Source: Asticcacaulis sp. (GTDB taxonomy: Bacteria > Pseudomonadota > Alphaproteobacteria > Caulobacterales > Caulobacteraceae). From it: DNA of 17,507 bases. Position 1 is the first letter of the stretch. Every line of letters begins with the position of its first letter. The notes under the pieces are model-generated. The model ran no database searches, was not told the origin of the DNA, and saw only the letters and a program-made list of their open reading frames with translations. The translations under genes were made by a program, and so were the position numbers. Positions 1 to 7,204 of this stretch are shown here, one piece after another. The stretch covers positions 1-17,507 of the forward strand of contig NZ_JAIWNX010000299.1 of assembly GCF_020217185.1 (NCBI RefSeq), read 5' to 3'.

Positions 1-211
1 CCCCGCCTACGCGATGCGAAATCGAAGACGCCCGACGCCGCGGCGGAAATACCTTCTCACTGGCGGCCCGCCTATCCGGGATAGATCTCAGGGGCCGTCT
101 GCGACCGGAACGTTACGAGGGCAGGGGGCAGGACGATCAGCGCCTAGCCTGCGTCGAGACCCCCTCAGCTTATGGCGTTCGACACACAGCATCGGTTTCC
201 GAGGGACGCAG
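1..211 (+). other. Leader region upstream of tpsB; possible tail of an upstream gene
   Basis: No complete gene is visible here. Frame 1 stays open from the first base to a TAG at 82-84, giving about 27 residues ending in HWRPAYPG. This could be the C-terminus of a gene starting before the window (a TpsA-type secreted partner is the natural guess from context, but the residues do not identify it). Bases 85-200 show no convincing gene or hairpin terminator. A GAGGG at 201-205 lies 6 nt before the ATG at 212 and fits a ribosome binding site, which places the true start of the next gene there and not at the earlier in-frame ATG at 14. Confidence 0.3.
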
Positions 212-1945
212 ATGAAGATCTCTCTTTATTTGGGCGTAAGTCTCTCTTCGGTGGCTGTCGGGGTGAGTCTGGCGGCCGGGCCGGCCATGGCGCAATTGCA
301 TCCGGAGCAATCCATCAGTCCCTTGGCGGGTACGCGGGCGCAAGCGCCCGAACCGCGCACGCCGGAAGTGTTTGAGCTTCCCGTGTCACCCGAAGTGCCG
401 CTTTCCTCATTGCGCAAAGGAAATGAGGGCCCGAGTTTCAACCTGAGCCACATTAAAGTGTCTGAAAAGACGCCCAAGGGGCTGAAACCGATCCTCACCG
501 AAGCCGAGATCGAGACCATTGTATCCCCCTATCGCAACAGGTCTGTCACCCTGGGTGAAGTCGCGCTGCTGCGTGACCTTTTGACTCAAAAGGTCATCGC
601 CAAGGGCTATATTACTTCGGGCGCAGAGATTGAAAACCTCGATATCGCCGCAGGGGCCCTGAAGCTTGAACTGGTCCGGGGGCAGCTGACGTCGGTCGTT
701 GCCAAAGACTATGGCTATCTGTCTTCGCAATACATTACCGCGCGGTTTACCGGCAAGACGGGTAGTGCGATCAAGGCGGACGATCTGCAAAGCCAGTACC
801 AGCTTCTGCTTGAAGATCGCAATATTGCGGCACTGAACGCCGTGCTCAAACCGGGTGATCGCCGCGGCGAGGCCATACTCGAAATCGACTCTTTAAAGCT
901 CAAACCTCGCCACGAACTCACTGTTTTTGTGGCGAGCGACCGCTCTCCATCGGTAGGCGCAACGCGGGCCGGGATGCGGGGACGGACGGCGAGTCTGATG
1001 AGTACGGGGGACGAACTGTCCGGTGAAATCGGCCAGACCGAAGGCATGACCGATGCGCGTCTGAACTATTCCGTGCCGCTCAGGTCCAATGGCCTGCAAT
1101 TCAACCTGTTTGTTCAGGGGTCAAAAGCCGACATCATCGAAGAACCGCTCAACGCGCTCGATGCGGCCAGTTCAAGTTTTTACTACGGTGGCGGGCTGAG
1201 TGTGCCGCTTATCCGCAAGCCGACGCGCAATCTGATACTGAATACCACAGTTGACCGTCTCAGGGTGAAGACAGAACTTTTGGGTGTTCCGTTCAGTTTT
1301 TCACCGGGGGCCGTGGACGGCGTTACCGAATATTCGACGGCGCGCAGCCATCTCGTTTATGCCGCCTATGGACGCAGGCAGTCTGTGGTGGCCGGTTTGA
1401 GTGTAACGCGCGGGCTTTCGGCCCAAAACGGCACTCGGGATATTGACGTTCATTTTACCAGGCTGAATGCGTCGATTGAATATTTAAGGGTTCTTACCGT
1501 TACGGATCAGCGCCTGATCTTGCGGGCACAGGTGCAGCAGACGTCTGACCGGCTGTTTTCGACGGAGATGTTGTCTATTGGCGGGACGGATACGGTCCGC
1601 GGCTTCCGGCAGAACAGCCTGATCGGACCCAAGGGTTACACGGCCTCTGTTGAATACCAGATACCCGCTTCGGATATCATCAAAACCAAATTGCCGCGCA
1701 ATCATCCTTTTTCGCCTTCGCGAATGCGCGTGGGTTTATTTGCGGATACGGGGCATGTTGATCCTCTGCCCGGCGCCGCCGGCGCTACGCGGGAAAACCT
1801 GTCAGCTGTTGGGGCACGGCTGATCTGGTCGCCTACGGAGCACGTGCTGGTAGCCGGGCATGTGGCCAAACGGCTGGGCAACGGGGTGGCCACAGGCAAC
1901 TATCAGGATGAGGGTTTTGGCTTTAATCTTAGCTATCGGTTCTGA
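212..1945 (+). CDS. ShlB/FhaC/HecB-family two-partner secretion pore (TpsB)
   Basis: Predicted 577-residue outer-membrane transporter of the two-partner secretion branch of the Omp85 superfamily, which threads a secreted TpsA partner across the outer membrane. It has a signal peptide ending near AGPAMA|QL (about residue 27), a ShlB-type POTRA domain at roughly 78-157, and a C-terminal beta barrel. The barrel contains the family VRGF motif at 462-465 (context GGTDTVRGF) and ends in aromatic Phe (NLSYRF), the usual assembly signal. I chose the ATG at 212 because it has a GAGGG site and opens directly into the signal peptide; the longer in-frame form from base 14 has an Arg-rich, non-signal start. 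Only one POTRA is clear. The next gene overlaps by one base (TGATG). No TpsA substrate is visible in the window, so the cargo is unknown and may lie upstream. Confidence 0.85.
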   Translation: MKISLYLGVSLSSVAVGVSLAAGPAMAQLHPEQSISPLAGTRAQAPEPRTPEVFELPVSPEVPLSSLRKGNEGPSFNLSHIKVSEKTPKGLKPILTEAEIETIVSPYRNRSVTLGEVALLRDLLTQKVIAKGYITSGAEIENLDIAAGALKLELVRGQLTSVVAKDYGYLSSQYITARFTGKTGSAIKADDLQSQYQLLLEDRNIAALNAVLKPGDRRGEAILEIDSLKLKPRHELTVFVASDRSPSVGATRAGMRGRTASLMSTGDELSGEIGQTEGMTDARLNYSVPLRSNGLQFNLFVQGSKADIIEEPLNALDAASSSFYYGGGLSVPLIRKPTRNLILNTTVDRLRVKTELLGVPFSFSPGAVDGVTEYSTARSHLVYAAYGRRQSVVAGLSVTRGLSAQNGTRDIDVHFTRLNASIEYLRVLTVTDQRLILRAQVQQTSDRLFSTEMLSIGGTDTVRGFRQNSLIGPKGYTASVEYQIPASDIIKTKLPRNHPFSPSRMRVGLFADTGHVDPLPGAAGATRENLSAVGARLIWSPTEHVLVAGHVAKRLGNGVATGNYQDEGFGFNLSYRF

Positions 1946-3306
1946 TGATGAAGCGGGCTGACATATGGCGCCTGTGGCTTTTACGACTGGTGGCGGCCTG
2001 TCTGGCGACCCTTATTGCCTTTGGGGCAAGCCAATGGCTTCCGCAGGTCATAGATACCCCGCACCTCGGCCTGAACCTGCGCGCCAAGCTGCTGGCTGAG
2101 CGGCCTGATCACGTCAGTGACGACGTCAGTCTGGTGCGAATTTCCGACGCCGCCCTTATCGGGCGCCCTTACAGTATTCCACTGGATCGCGCTTATCTGG
2201 CGGAGGTCATAGCCGCCACCGCCGCCTACGGTCCCAGACTGATACTGGTTGATTTCGTCTTTGATCGCCCCACGGAGCCCAAAAAGGATGTCCGGCTTAT
2301 TGAAACACTGGACAGGGTCCCGACACCGGTGGCTCTGGCCTTCCTCGAAGGGCGCGCGGGCGGTGCCACTGGCAAGGCAGTCAATGCGCGGATTGCGGCC
2401 TGTAAGCAGGCTCTGCTATCCGGAACCACCCGCTGTCGCGATTTTCAGGACACATTTATCGCGCGCACTGTGCTGATGAATCCGAACAAGGCTCTGAGAG
2501 GCTATGGCTTTCCGACGCTTTTTGAATCAAAGGAATCCGATGTGCCCGGTTTTGTGGCCTCCTATATCCCGCAAAGCGAACCGGGTGGCCCCTGCAGTCT
2601 TTCTGATCTGGCGGTTCACCCCGATCTGAAGTGTCGGTCTTCACAAGGGCGGCTTATTGCCTGGCAATTACCTCCCAAAGACAGCAGTCGCATCTTTCCG
2701 GTTGTCGATTCCCCGGCCTTACTGGGTATAGCCCGCAAAGGCCCTCAGCTTAGCTGCGATCCTAAAATGCCAAAGCCGGTTTTACCGACTGAGGCAAGCC
2801 TTGAGGAAAAACTGCGCACAGAGCAACTCTATTGCCGCGTTGTCATTATTGGCGGAGATTTTCTGGGGCAAGACCGCCACTATACCCCGATTTCGGGTGC
2901 AGTTGACGGTAAGGGTGGACAGCAGGGTGACGTGGCCGGATTTGAAATACAGGCTCAGGCGGCGCAGCAGCAAATAGATGGCCGTATCTGGTATGAGTTT
3001 GACAAAACGGCAATGCTCATTCTGCTTTTCTGTTCTGCCTTATTTGGTATTTGTTTGCGAATGCTTCCGTTGGCGACGCGGGAAGCCAAGGCGTTATTGT
3101 ATGCCTTCTTCTTTTTTCTCTTTCTAGCCGACATCGCTCTGTTTTCACTTTCGCGTTACGCTATCCCCGGCCTCAGCATTATTCTCCCTTCGGCAAGCGC
3201 TGGCTTTGCCTGCTTTGTGGCCGTTTTCCTGTCCTTCTTCATCGTTGAATGGGGCCAGTACAATCTTAGGGGAGCGTTAGGCTTCCTAAAGGAGATGTTG
3301 ACATGA
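1945..3306 (+). CDS. CHASE2-domain membrane protein without output domain
   Basis: Predicted 453-residue inner-membrane protein. It has one N-terminal membrane segment (about 11-31), a large extracytoplasmic CHASE2 sensor domain (about 40-345), then three membrane segments (about 355-374, 383-403, 407-434) and a short cytoplasmic tail. CHASE2 hallmarks are the DDVSLVRISDAAL strand, the RPYSIPLDRAYLAEVI helix, GPRLILVDFVFD, CRVVIIGGDFLGQDRHYTP, and the GFEIQAQAAQQQIDGR segment just before the membrane. CHASE2 normally feeds a kinase, cyclase or GGDEF domain; here none follows, so it may act as a sensory or scaffold partner of other proteins. Several Cys residues in the periplasmic part could form disulphides. 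It is translationally coupled on both sides: one-base overlap with the TpsB gene and an ATGA overlap with the next gene. That supports a joint role with the secretion pore, though the ligand is unknown. Confidence 0.8.
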   Translation: MMKRADIWRLWLLRLVAACLATLIAFGASQWLPQVIDTPHLGLNLRAKLLAERPDHVSDDVSLVRISDAALIGRPYSIPLDRAYLAEVIAATAAYGPRLILVDFVFDRPTEPKKDVRLIETLDRVPTPVALAFLEGRAGGATGKAVNARIAACKQALLSGTTRCRDFQDTFIARTVLMNPNKALRGYGFPTLFESKESDVPGFVASYIPQSEPGGPCSLSDLAVHPDLKCRSSQGRLIAWQLPPKDSSRIFPVVDSPALLGIARKGPQLSCDPKMPKPVLPTEASLEEKLRTEQLYCRVVIIGGDFLGQDRHYTPISGAVDGKGGQQGDVAGFEIQAQAAQQQIDGRIWYEFDKTAMLILLFCSALFGICLRMLPLATREAKALLYAFFFFLFLADIALFSLSRYAIPGLSIILPSASAGFACFVAVFLSFFIVEWGQYNLRGALGFLKEMLT

Positions 3307-4034
3307 AACATACCGCCATCATTACAGGCTTTGTACTGACAATCCTGGCTACGCCCGTGCTGGCGCAGGAAGCCTATCTTGTGCGCAACCCCGACACATT
3401 GCGGGCCTCTGTCGAGTCTGTGGGTTCACGCGCGTCCATAGACATTCCCAGAGGAGAGACGGCGGAGTTGTACATAGGCAAGGAAATCATCCACTTACCG
3501 GAAGGTTTTTCCGGAAATCTGGACCAGGCCCGCAAGCAGCAACGTCAGAATAACAGCTTGATCCGTAAGATAGTCACCGCCTTTGTGGAAGCGGCGGATC
3601 GCCTGACCAATGCCGCTTCACGCACGGTTGGGGTCAAACAAGCGGCTGTGCCGCAGGGTGTGCTGATAACCGACATCGGACTGGATGTGGAAGGGGCTCA
3701 ATGTTATTTCGATATCCCCCTCAGGCTTTGGCGCAACACCTCGGATAAGGCCCAGGCCTATGTGCTGGCAGGATCTTCGAGTGCCGGACGCGTTTCCTTT
3801 GCCGCCGGAGAGGCTTTTGCAAAATGGCCGGAAGCGGTGTTGTTGAGCAACAACAGCACCTTTGTTTCTGTCAAGGAAGGCGGGAATGGGGGATATAAAG
3901 CCTTTACCCTTCGCCAAGTGAACGTGGAGAGCGCCGATCAGATTTCGGTCGGTCTTTTGTATGAAAAGGGCTGTGATCTACAGGCCACCCGGCTTGTCGA
4001 TACCCTGGTGCAGGCCCGTTCGCCGAAACCTTAG
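3303..4034 (+). CDS. Secreted protein of unknown function in TpsB-CHASE2 operon
   Basis: Predicted 243-residue exported protein that I do not recognise. A clear signal peptide covers residues 1-21 (ATPVLA|QEA). The mature part begins with a beta-rich stretch (AYLVRNPDTLRASVESV, then IPRGETAELYIG) faintly like FecR-type periplasmic domains. A charged helical segment (about 74-105, QARKQQRQNN then AFVEAADRL) follows, then a C-terminal beta-rich half with two Cys (in AQCYFDI and EKGCDLQ) that could pair. There are no membrane helices after the signal. Its start overlaps the CHASE2 stop as ATGA, so the three genes form one transcript. A TAG stop closes it, and that TAG is part of the edge of an intergenic repeat (TAGAGCG). 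A periplasmic accessory to the CHASE2 protein or to the secretion pore is the simplest inference. Confidence 0.7.
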   Translation: MKHTAIITGFVLTILATPVLAQEAYLVRNPDTLRASVESVGSRASIDIPRGETAELYIGKEIIHLPEGFSGNLDQARKQQRQNNSLIRKIVTAFVEAADRLTNAASRTVGVKQAAVPQGVLITDIGLDVEGAQCYFDIPLRLWRNTSDKAQAYVLAGSSSAGRVSFAAGEAFAKWPEAVLLSNNSTFVSVKEGGNGGYKAFTLRQVNVESADQISVGLLYEKGCDLQATRLVDTLVQARSPKP

Positions 4035-4135
4035 AGCGATATGTCGAAAAGTGTGAGCGGTTTTCAACAAAAATATCGCGACAAAACAAAAATTTAGAGC
4101 GGAATGACGTTCCCGTTTAAAGTCATTTCGCTCTA
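4033..4135 (+). repeat. AT-rich intergenic repeat, copy 1
   Basis: This copy matches the reverse complement of 8864-8985. A perfect 27-base block lies at 4075-4101 here and 8898-8924 there, with more diverged matches on both sides (for example AAAAGTGTGAG). Both outer ends read AGAGCG pointing inward, so the unit looks like a small element with terminal inverted repeats. It begins inside the TAG stop of the preceding gene. The right part, 4094-4108 with 4122-4136, is a 15-bp stem with one mismatch. Read on the minus strand, that stem is followed by a T-rich tract, so it would terminate transcripts arriving from the right. This copy lacks about 20 bases present in copy 2 near the low-coordinate end. 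Confidence 0.85.
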
Positions 4136-4136
4136 A
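4081..4136 (-). terminator. Rho-independent terminator-like hairpin inside repeat copy 1
   Basis: The stem arms 4122-4136 and 4094-4108 (TTAGAGCGAAATGAC, with one mismatch) are followed on the minus strand by AAATTTTTGTTTT. This is the same architecture as the merC terminator at 8864-8916. Its orientation suits stopping read-through from the minus-strand zigA operon that ends at 4866, although the IS relic lies between them. Confidence 0.6.
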
Positions 4137-4223
4137 GAGGGGCTTCCGCTCTACCCCCGGTTTGCCGGAGCGAGGTTGACAATACATCCGCCGATGACGT
4201 CTCCCTATGCTCACGCGCGCCAT

Positions 4224-4584
4224 CGGGAGGGCATTTTCAGCGCGCTTGCGGGTGCCGAGGATGCGCCGGATCAGCTGTTCATCGACAGCAACTGCATCAA
4301 GGGCCACCGCTGCGCGGGAGGGGGAAAAGGGGGGGCTTGGCTCAGGGTATCGGCCGCACGAAGGGCGGACGCAACACCAAACTCCACGCCCTCTGCGACG
4401 CGAAGGGGCGTCCTCACGTCCTGCTCCTGACACCCGGCAATGTCCACGATTGCAAGGTGGCCAAGCTGTGCGTCGAGGCCCTGCCGGCCTCCGCTGAATT
4501 GGTCGCCGACAAAGGCTACGACAGCCAGGCCCTGCGTGAATGGCTCGACGCGCGCGGTACCGAGGCCGTCCATCCCATCACCGC
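4224..4584 (+). pseudogene. IS5-family transposase remnant, frameshifted and 3'-truncated
   Basis: The central part of an IS5-family DDE transposase survives in two frames. The first reads EGIFSALAGAEDAPDQL and FIDSNCIKGHRCAGGGKGG (IDS carries the first catalytic Asp). After a G5A4G7 run at 4320-4335 the second frame continues AQGIGRTKGGRNTKLHALC, LLLTPGNVHDCK and VADKGYDSQALREWL (ADKGYDS carries the second catalytic Asp), then GTEAVHPIT. Homology then stops abruptly near 4584, so the segment with the catalytic Glu and the C-terminus is absent. The N-terminal part is also missing or too decayed to see. Some IS5-family elements use programmed frameshifting, so the frame change alone is not proof of decay, but the truncation is. 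The missing C-terminal type of sequence appears on the opposite strand at 17416-17507. Confidence 0.8.
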
Positions 4585-4586
4585 GC

Positions 4587-4821
4587 TAATTCTCAAATGC
4601 AGGATTGAGTGCTCACTCGTTTTGCTCTTCACCTTACCACAGCTTATCCCCTCTCGTAGGTCTCTTCCATCCGGAAGCATAGTTTAGGGCTGTAATGCGA
4701 TTTGCGCCCGGGCAGGCTGGCATTTCCCGCGCTGACGTTAACCTGAAATCCAGTTCAGGTCAGAGCGAAGTCTGACCGGTCCTATACCCGCTTTCCGGAT
4801 GGCAGGAGTAATTCTCAAATG
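4587..4821. repeat. 13-bp direct repeats bounding a non-coding segment
   Basis: TAATTCTCAAATG occurs at 4587-4599, immediately after the transposase remnant ends, and again at 4809-4821. The 209 bases between hold no plausible gene. They contain an inverted pair CCATCCGGAA (4667-4676) and TTCCGGATGG (4793-4802), plus two overlapping hairpins. The arrangement could be the footprint of a small mobile unit or of IS-associated rearrangement. I do not recognise the element. Confidence 0.5.
4741..4777. other. Two overlapping perfect hairpins sharing GGT
   Basis: Stem 1 is ACCTGAA (4741-4747) with TTCAGGT (4754-4760). Stem 2 is GGTCAGA (4758-4764) with TCTGACC (4771-4777). Both are 7-bp perfect stems with 6-nt loops. 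They share bases 4758-4760, so both cannot form fully at once. No T tract follows on either strand, so these do not look like a simple terminator. They lie just beyond the end of the minus-strand operon and could be part of a small RNA, an operator or a mobile-element end. Confidence 0.5.
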
Positions 4822-4865
4822 ATGGATCTCGATGCGAATGAGCGATGATCAGTTTCACAAACACT

Positions 4866-5360
4866 TTACGCCTTAACGGGCTTGGCATTCGTCATAGAGA
4901 AAAAGACGCCCATTTCCGGATTGCTTATCAGCTTGAACTGCCCCTCAATGGTCAGGGGCTTGTCGTTCCAGGCTACGGCCTTGAGGCTGCGCACCTCGAT
5001 CACCTCATTGGGCTCGCCCGGCGGGTGGAACAGGCACACCGGCGTGTTGATGCCGATCAGGAAATGCTTCGTCAGGTCCAGTCCATCAAGCGGGATAATA
5101 AAGCCTCTGACCTTCAGGGTTTGCCCGATCAGGGCCTTGACCTCGTCCGTCGGGGTCAGGCTGTAGAGGGCGGTTTTGGCGTTATAGCGGACCTTGCACT
5201 GGCGCAGCTTCACCCACAAAGGGTCGGATGAGCGCGGCAGGGTGCGCTGAAAGGCGCGCTCGCCGCTGAGTTCGCCATCGGTGGCCGAAGCCTTCTGTTC
5301 GCGCCAGGCCGCAAGGCTCAGGGCGGCAGGCAGGAACAACATCAGGTCGCGGCGTCTCAT
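4866..5360 (-). CDS. DUF3299-family exported protein
   Basis: Predicted 164-residue exported protein. The N-terminus (MRRRDLMLFLPAALSLAA) is a signal or membrane anchor with an Arg-Arg pair that could be Tat-type. There is no lipobox Cys, unlike some relatives annotated as lipoproteins. The DUF3299 core is at about 50-160: VKALIGQTLKVRGFIIPLDG, then FLIGINTPVCLFHPPGEPNE. The Cys109/His112 pair before PPGEP is where family members usually carry two Cys; with Cys55 it could bind metal. It overlaps the permease gene upstream by 4 bases (ATGA) and is the last gene of the zigA operon. A comparable ATPase, FtsX permease and DUF3299 set (PA4063-PA4066 region) responds to zinc depletion in Pseudomonas aeruginosa. 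The biochemical role is unknown. Confidence 0.8.
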   Translation of the reverse strand: MRRRDLMLFLPAALSLAAWREQKASATDGELSGERAFQRTLPRSSDPLWVKLRQCKVRYNAKTALYSLTPTDEVKALIGQTLKVRGFIIPLDGLDLTKHFLIGINTPVCLFHPPGEPNEVIEVRSLKAVAWNDKPLTIEGQFKLISNPEMGVFFSMTNAKPVKA

Positions 5361-6562
5361 GCGCGGAATCCTTCATCATCACGGGTCAGAACCAGGCGCA
5401 GGGCGGGCACAAGCGCGCTGAGGCACGCGGTCAGCAGGGCCGCCCCATAGAGCCAGGGCCATTGATCAACAGGCAGGCCGGGGCGAGGAGACAGGCCATA
5501 GGCGCTCAGGACGTGGGTGAGCGCGGACTGTCCCAACAGGCTGAGCCCCACGCCCAGCACCAGCGCCGCATGGACGATCAGCAGCGCCTCGGCCAGACAG
5601 ATCAGGCTGAGATCAAGGGAGGTCGCCCCCATAAACCGCAGCAGAGTGAGGTCACGCGCCCGGCGGTTCAGCGCCTGTACCAGCGACAAGGTCAGGACCA
5701 GCGCGCCAAAAGCGCCGATGGCCACAAACAGCCCCGTCGCGAAGTAGATGACCGGGCGCACGAGGCTGAGCAGTCGCGCCAGTTCCAGTTGCGGGCTGGC
5801 GGCCGACAGGGTGTCGCTCTGATTGATCAGGGCAGGGGCCGCGGCCAGTGCCACGGGGGAGGTGAAGCTGACCAGAACGGCATTGACGTGATGACCGTCT
5901 GTGGCTTCGGCGTGGTCGTGATCGTCTGCGTCCGGGCCGTGCGCGTGCACCCGCGCGATAGACCCCAGATCGGACAGCAGAAGGTGGTCGATAACGCCGC
6001 CCGTCGGGGCCAGTATGCCGGTAACGGTGTAGCGTGCGGCGTGCGCTTCGCCTTCACCGGCCAGTCCGTGACTGGAGCCCAGTGTCTGACCAAGGCGCAG
6101 GTTCAGCGTCTTTGCGGCCTGCGCGCCGGCGACCATCTGCATCGGCTGCGTCCACAGACGACCCTGTGCCAGTCGGGCGTGATAGAAGCCAACGATGTCC
6201 GGTCGCGTCCAGACGATGCGGATGCCTTCGACGCTGTCCCCCAGGGCGATAGGGACACTGGCGCGGATATAGGGTTTGAGATCCGGCTCGGACAGGCGGG
6301 CTTCGACGGAATTCAGGGACACCAGACCGGGGGCGGGCGTCTGATGCAGGGCGCAGCACAGGCTGAGGTCGAGACCGGAGGCCTTGGGCCCGACCACCAT
6401 GTCGGTTTCGGAAATGCGCGCCTTCACCGCTTCGGGCAGGGCGGTCTGGGCCCACAGGATCAGGATAAGCCCGGCCAGCCCGCAGGCCCCGATCAGCAGG
6501 GTCAGGGCGGTGGACCCCCAGCGGCGCCACAAGCCCGCCAGTACGAAACGCGCGAACATCAT
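5357..6562 (-). CDS. FtsX/MacB-type ABC permease with periplasmic His-rich loop
   Basis: Predicted 401-residue permease with the MacB/LolC/FtsX layout: one N-terminal membrane segment (about 16-38), a long periplasmic domain (about 40-270), and three C-terminal membrane segments (about 273-297, 318-342, 368-391). FtsX-domain features include RARDLTLLRFMGATSLDLSL, the usual cytoplasmic coupling region. The periplasmic domain holds a His/Asp-rich patch at about 206-225 (HAHGPDADDHDHAEATDGHH), consistent with binding zinc or another divalent metal, and a Cys pair at 69-70 (SLCCALH). Such transporters usually work mechanically on envelope substrates or export them and do not import ions. Its start lies at the stop of the ATPase gene (ATGATG around 6559-6562) and its stop overlaps the DUF3299 start, so this is one operon. 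A GTG or later ATG start is possible but less likely. Confidence 0.85.
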   Translation of the reverse strand: MMFARFVLAGLWRRWGSTALTLLIGACGLAGLILILWAQTALPEAVKARISETDMVVGPKASGLDLSLCCALHQTPAPGLVSLNSVEARLSEPDLKPYIRASVPIALGDSVEGIRIVWTRPDIVGFYHARLAQGRLWTQPMQMVAGAQAAKTLNLRLGQTLGSSHGLAGEGEAHAARYTVTGILAPTGGVIDHLLLSDLGSIARVHAHGPDADDHDHAEATDGHHVNAVLVSFTSPVALAAAPALINQSDTLSAASPQLELARLLSLVRPVIYFATGLFVAIGAFGALVLTLSLVQALNRRARDLTLLRFMGATSLDLSLICLAEALLIVHAALVLGVGLSLLGQSALTHVLSAYGLSPRPGLPVDQWPWLYGAALLTACLSALVPALRLVLTRDDEGFRA

Positions 6563-7203
6563 GTCAGCGCCCCCGTTACGACTTCGGCGACAGAGCCCAG
6601 ACGCGTCTTCACCCGCGCGTCGTGGGTGGCGACGATCAGCGCCGTGCCCTCGTCCTGCGCCAGATCGATCAGCAGCGACAACAGCGCCTCGGCATTGGTC
6701 TCATCCAGTGCCGCCGTCGGTTCATCGGCCAGTATCAGGGCCGGGGCATTCATCACCGCACGCGCCAGAGCCACGCGCTGGGCCTGACCCTGACTGAGGC
6801 GATCGGCGCGCCGGTCTGTCAGGGCCGATATGCCCAGCCGGTCGAGCAGGTGATGGGCGCGCGCGAAATCCAGCGGCAGGTGCGCGCTGGCGCGGGCCAT
6901 CTGAAGATTGTCCATAACGCTAAGGGAGTCGATCAGGCGGTAGTCGGCGAAGACAAAGCCGATGCGCCGCCCGCGTAAACGCGCGCGATCTATAGCCTTG
7001 CTGGGCCAAAGGGGCTTGTCTTCCAACTGCACCGTGCCGTTTACGGGGGCGATCAGTCCCGCCAGACAGAGCAGCAGCGAGGTCTTGCCCGCCCCGGACG
7101 GGCCGGTCAGGGCCAGGGTCTGACCGGCACTCAAGCGCAGATCAGGGAGCCCGATAAGGGCGTCCCTACGTCGCACGGCCAGATTTTCTGCGCGCAGCGG
7201 CAT
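6559..7203 (-). CDS. ABC transporter ATP-binding protein (MacB/LolD type)
   Basis: Predicted 214-residue nucleotide-binding subunit for the adjoining FtsX-type permease. Walker A GPSGAGKTS is at 34-42, signature LSQGQ at 136-140, Walker B ALILADEP at 155-162, D-loop ALDE at 165-168 and H-loop His194 (VATHD). The region corresponding to the Q-loop reads GFVFADYRLI, with Ala86 where most relatives have Gln (FVFQD), so the Q-loop Gln appears replaced. The gene starts one base after the zigA stop (TGA, C, ATG), indicating tight coupling. Expression is predicted to follow the Zur-like box upstream of zigA. The partner permease is unambiguous from context. Confidence 0.9.
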   Translation of the reverse strand: MPLRAENLAVRRRDALIGLPDLRLSAGQTLALTGPSGAGKTSLLLCLAGLIAPVNGTVQLEDKPLWPSKAIDRARLRGRRIGFVFADYRLIDSLSVMDNLQMARASAHLPLDFARAHHLLDRLGISALTDRRADRLSQGQAQRVALARAVMNAPALILADEPTAALDETNAEALLSLLIDLAQDEGTALIVATHDARVKTRLGSVAEVVTGALT

Positions 7204-7204
7204 G

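Noticed and set aside
14..211. N-terminal extension of the TpsB frame from base 14
   Set aside because: The extension is Arg/Pro-rich without a signal sequence, and a ribosome site plus signal peptide start at 212.
4741..4777. Rho-independent terminator for the zigA operon
   Set aside because: The stems are clean but no T tract follows on the minus strand; the repeat hairpin at 4094-4136 fits better.
4587..4821. CRISPR array or tRNA gene
   Set aside because: Only two direct repeat copies are present with no regular spacers, and no cloverleaf with anticodon and T-loop motifs could be drawn. None was found elsewhere in the window.
5462..6787. Long plus-strand open frame of 441 codons, rich in Gln, Arg and Gly
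   Set aside because: It lies antisense to the ABC permease and ATPase genes, has low-complexity composition typical of a GC-rich shadow frame, and shows no domain.
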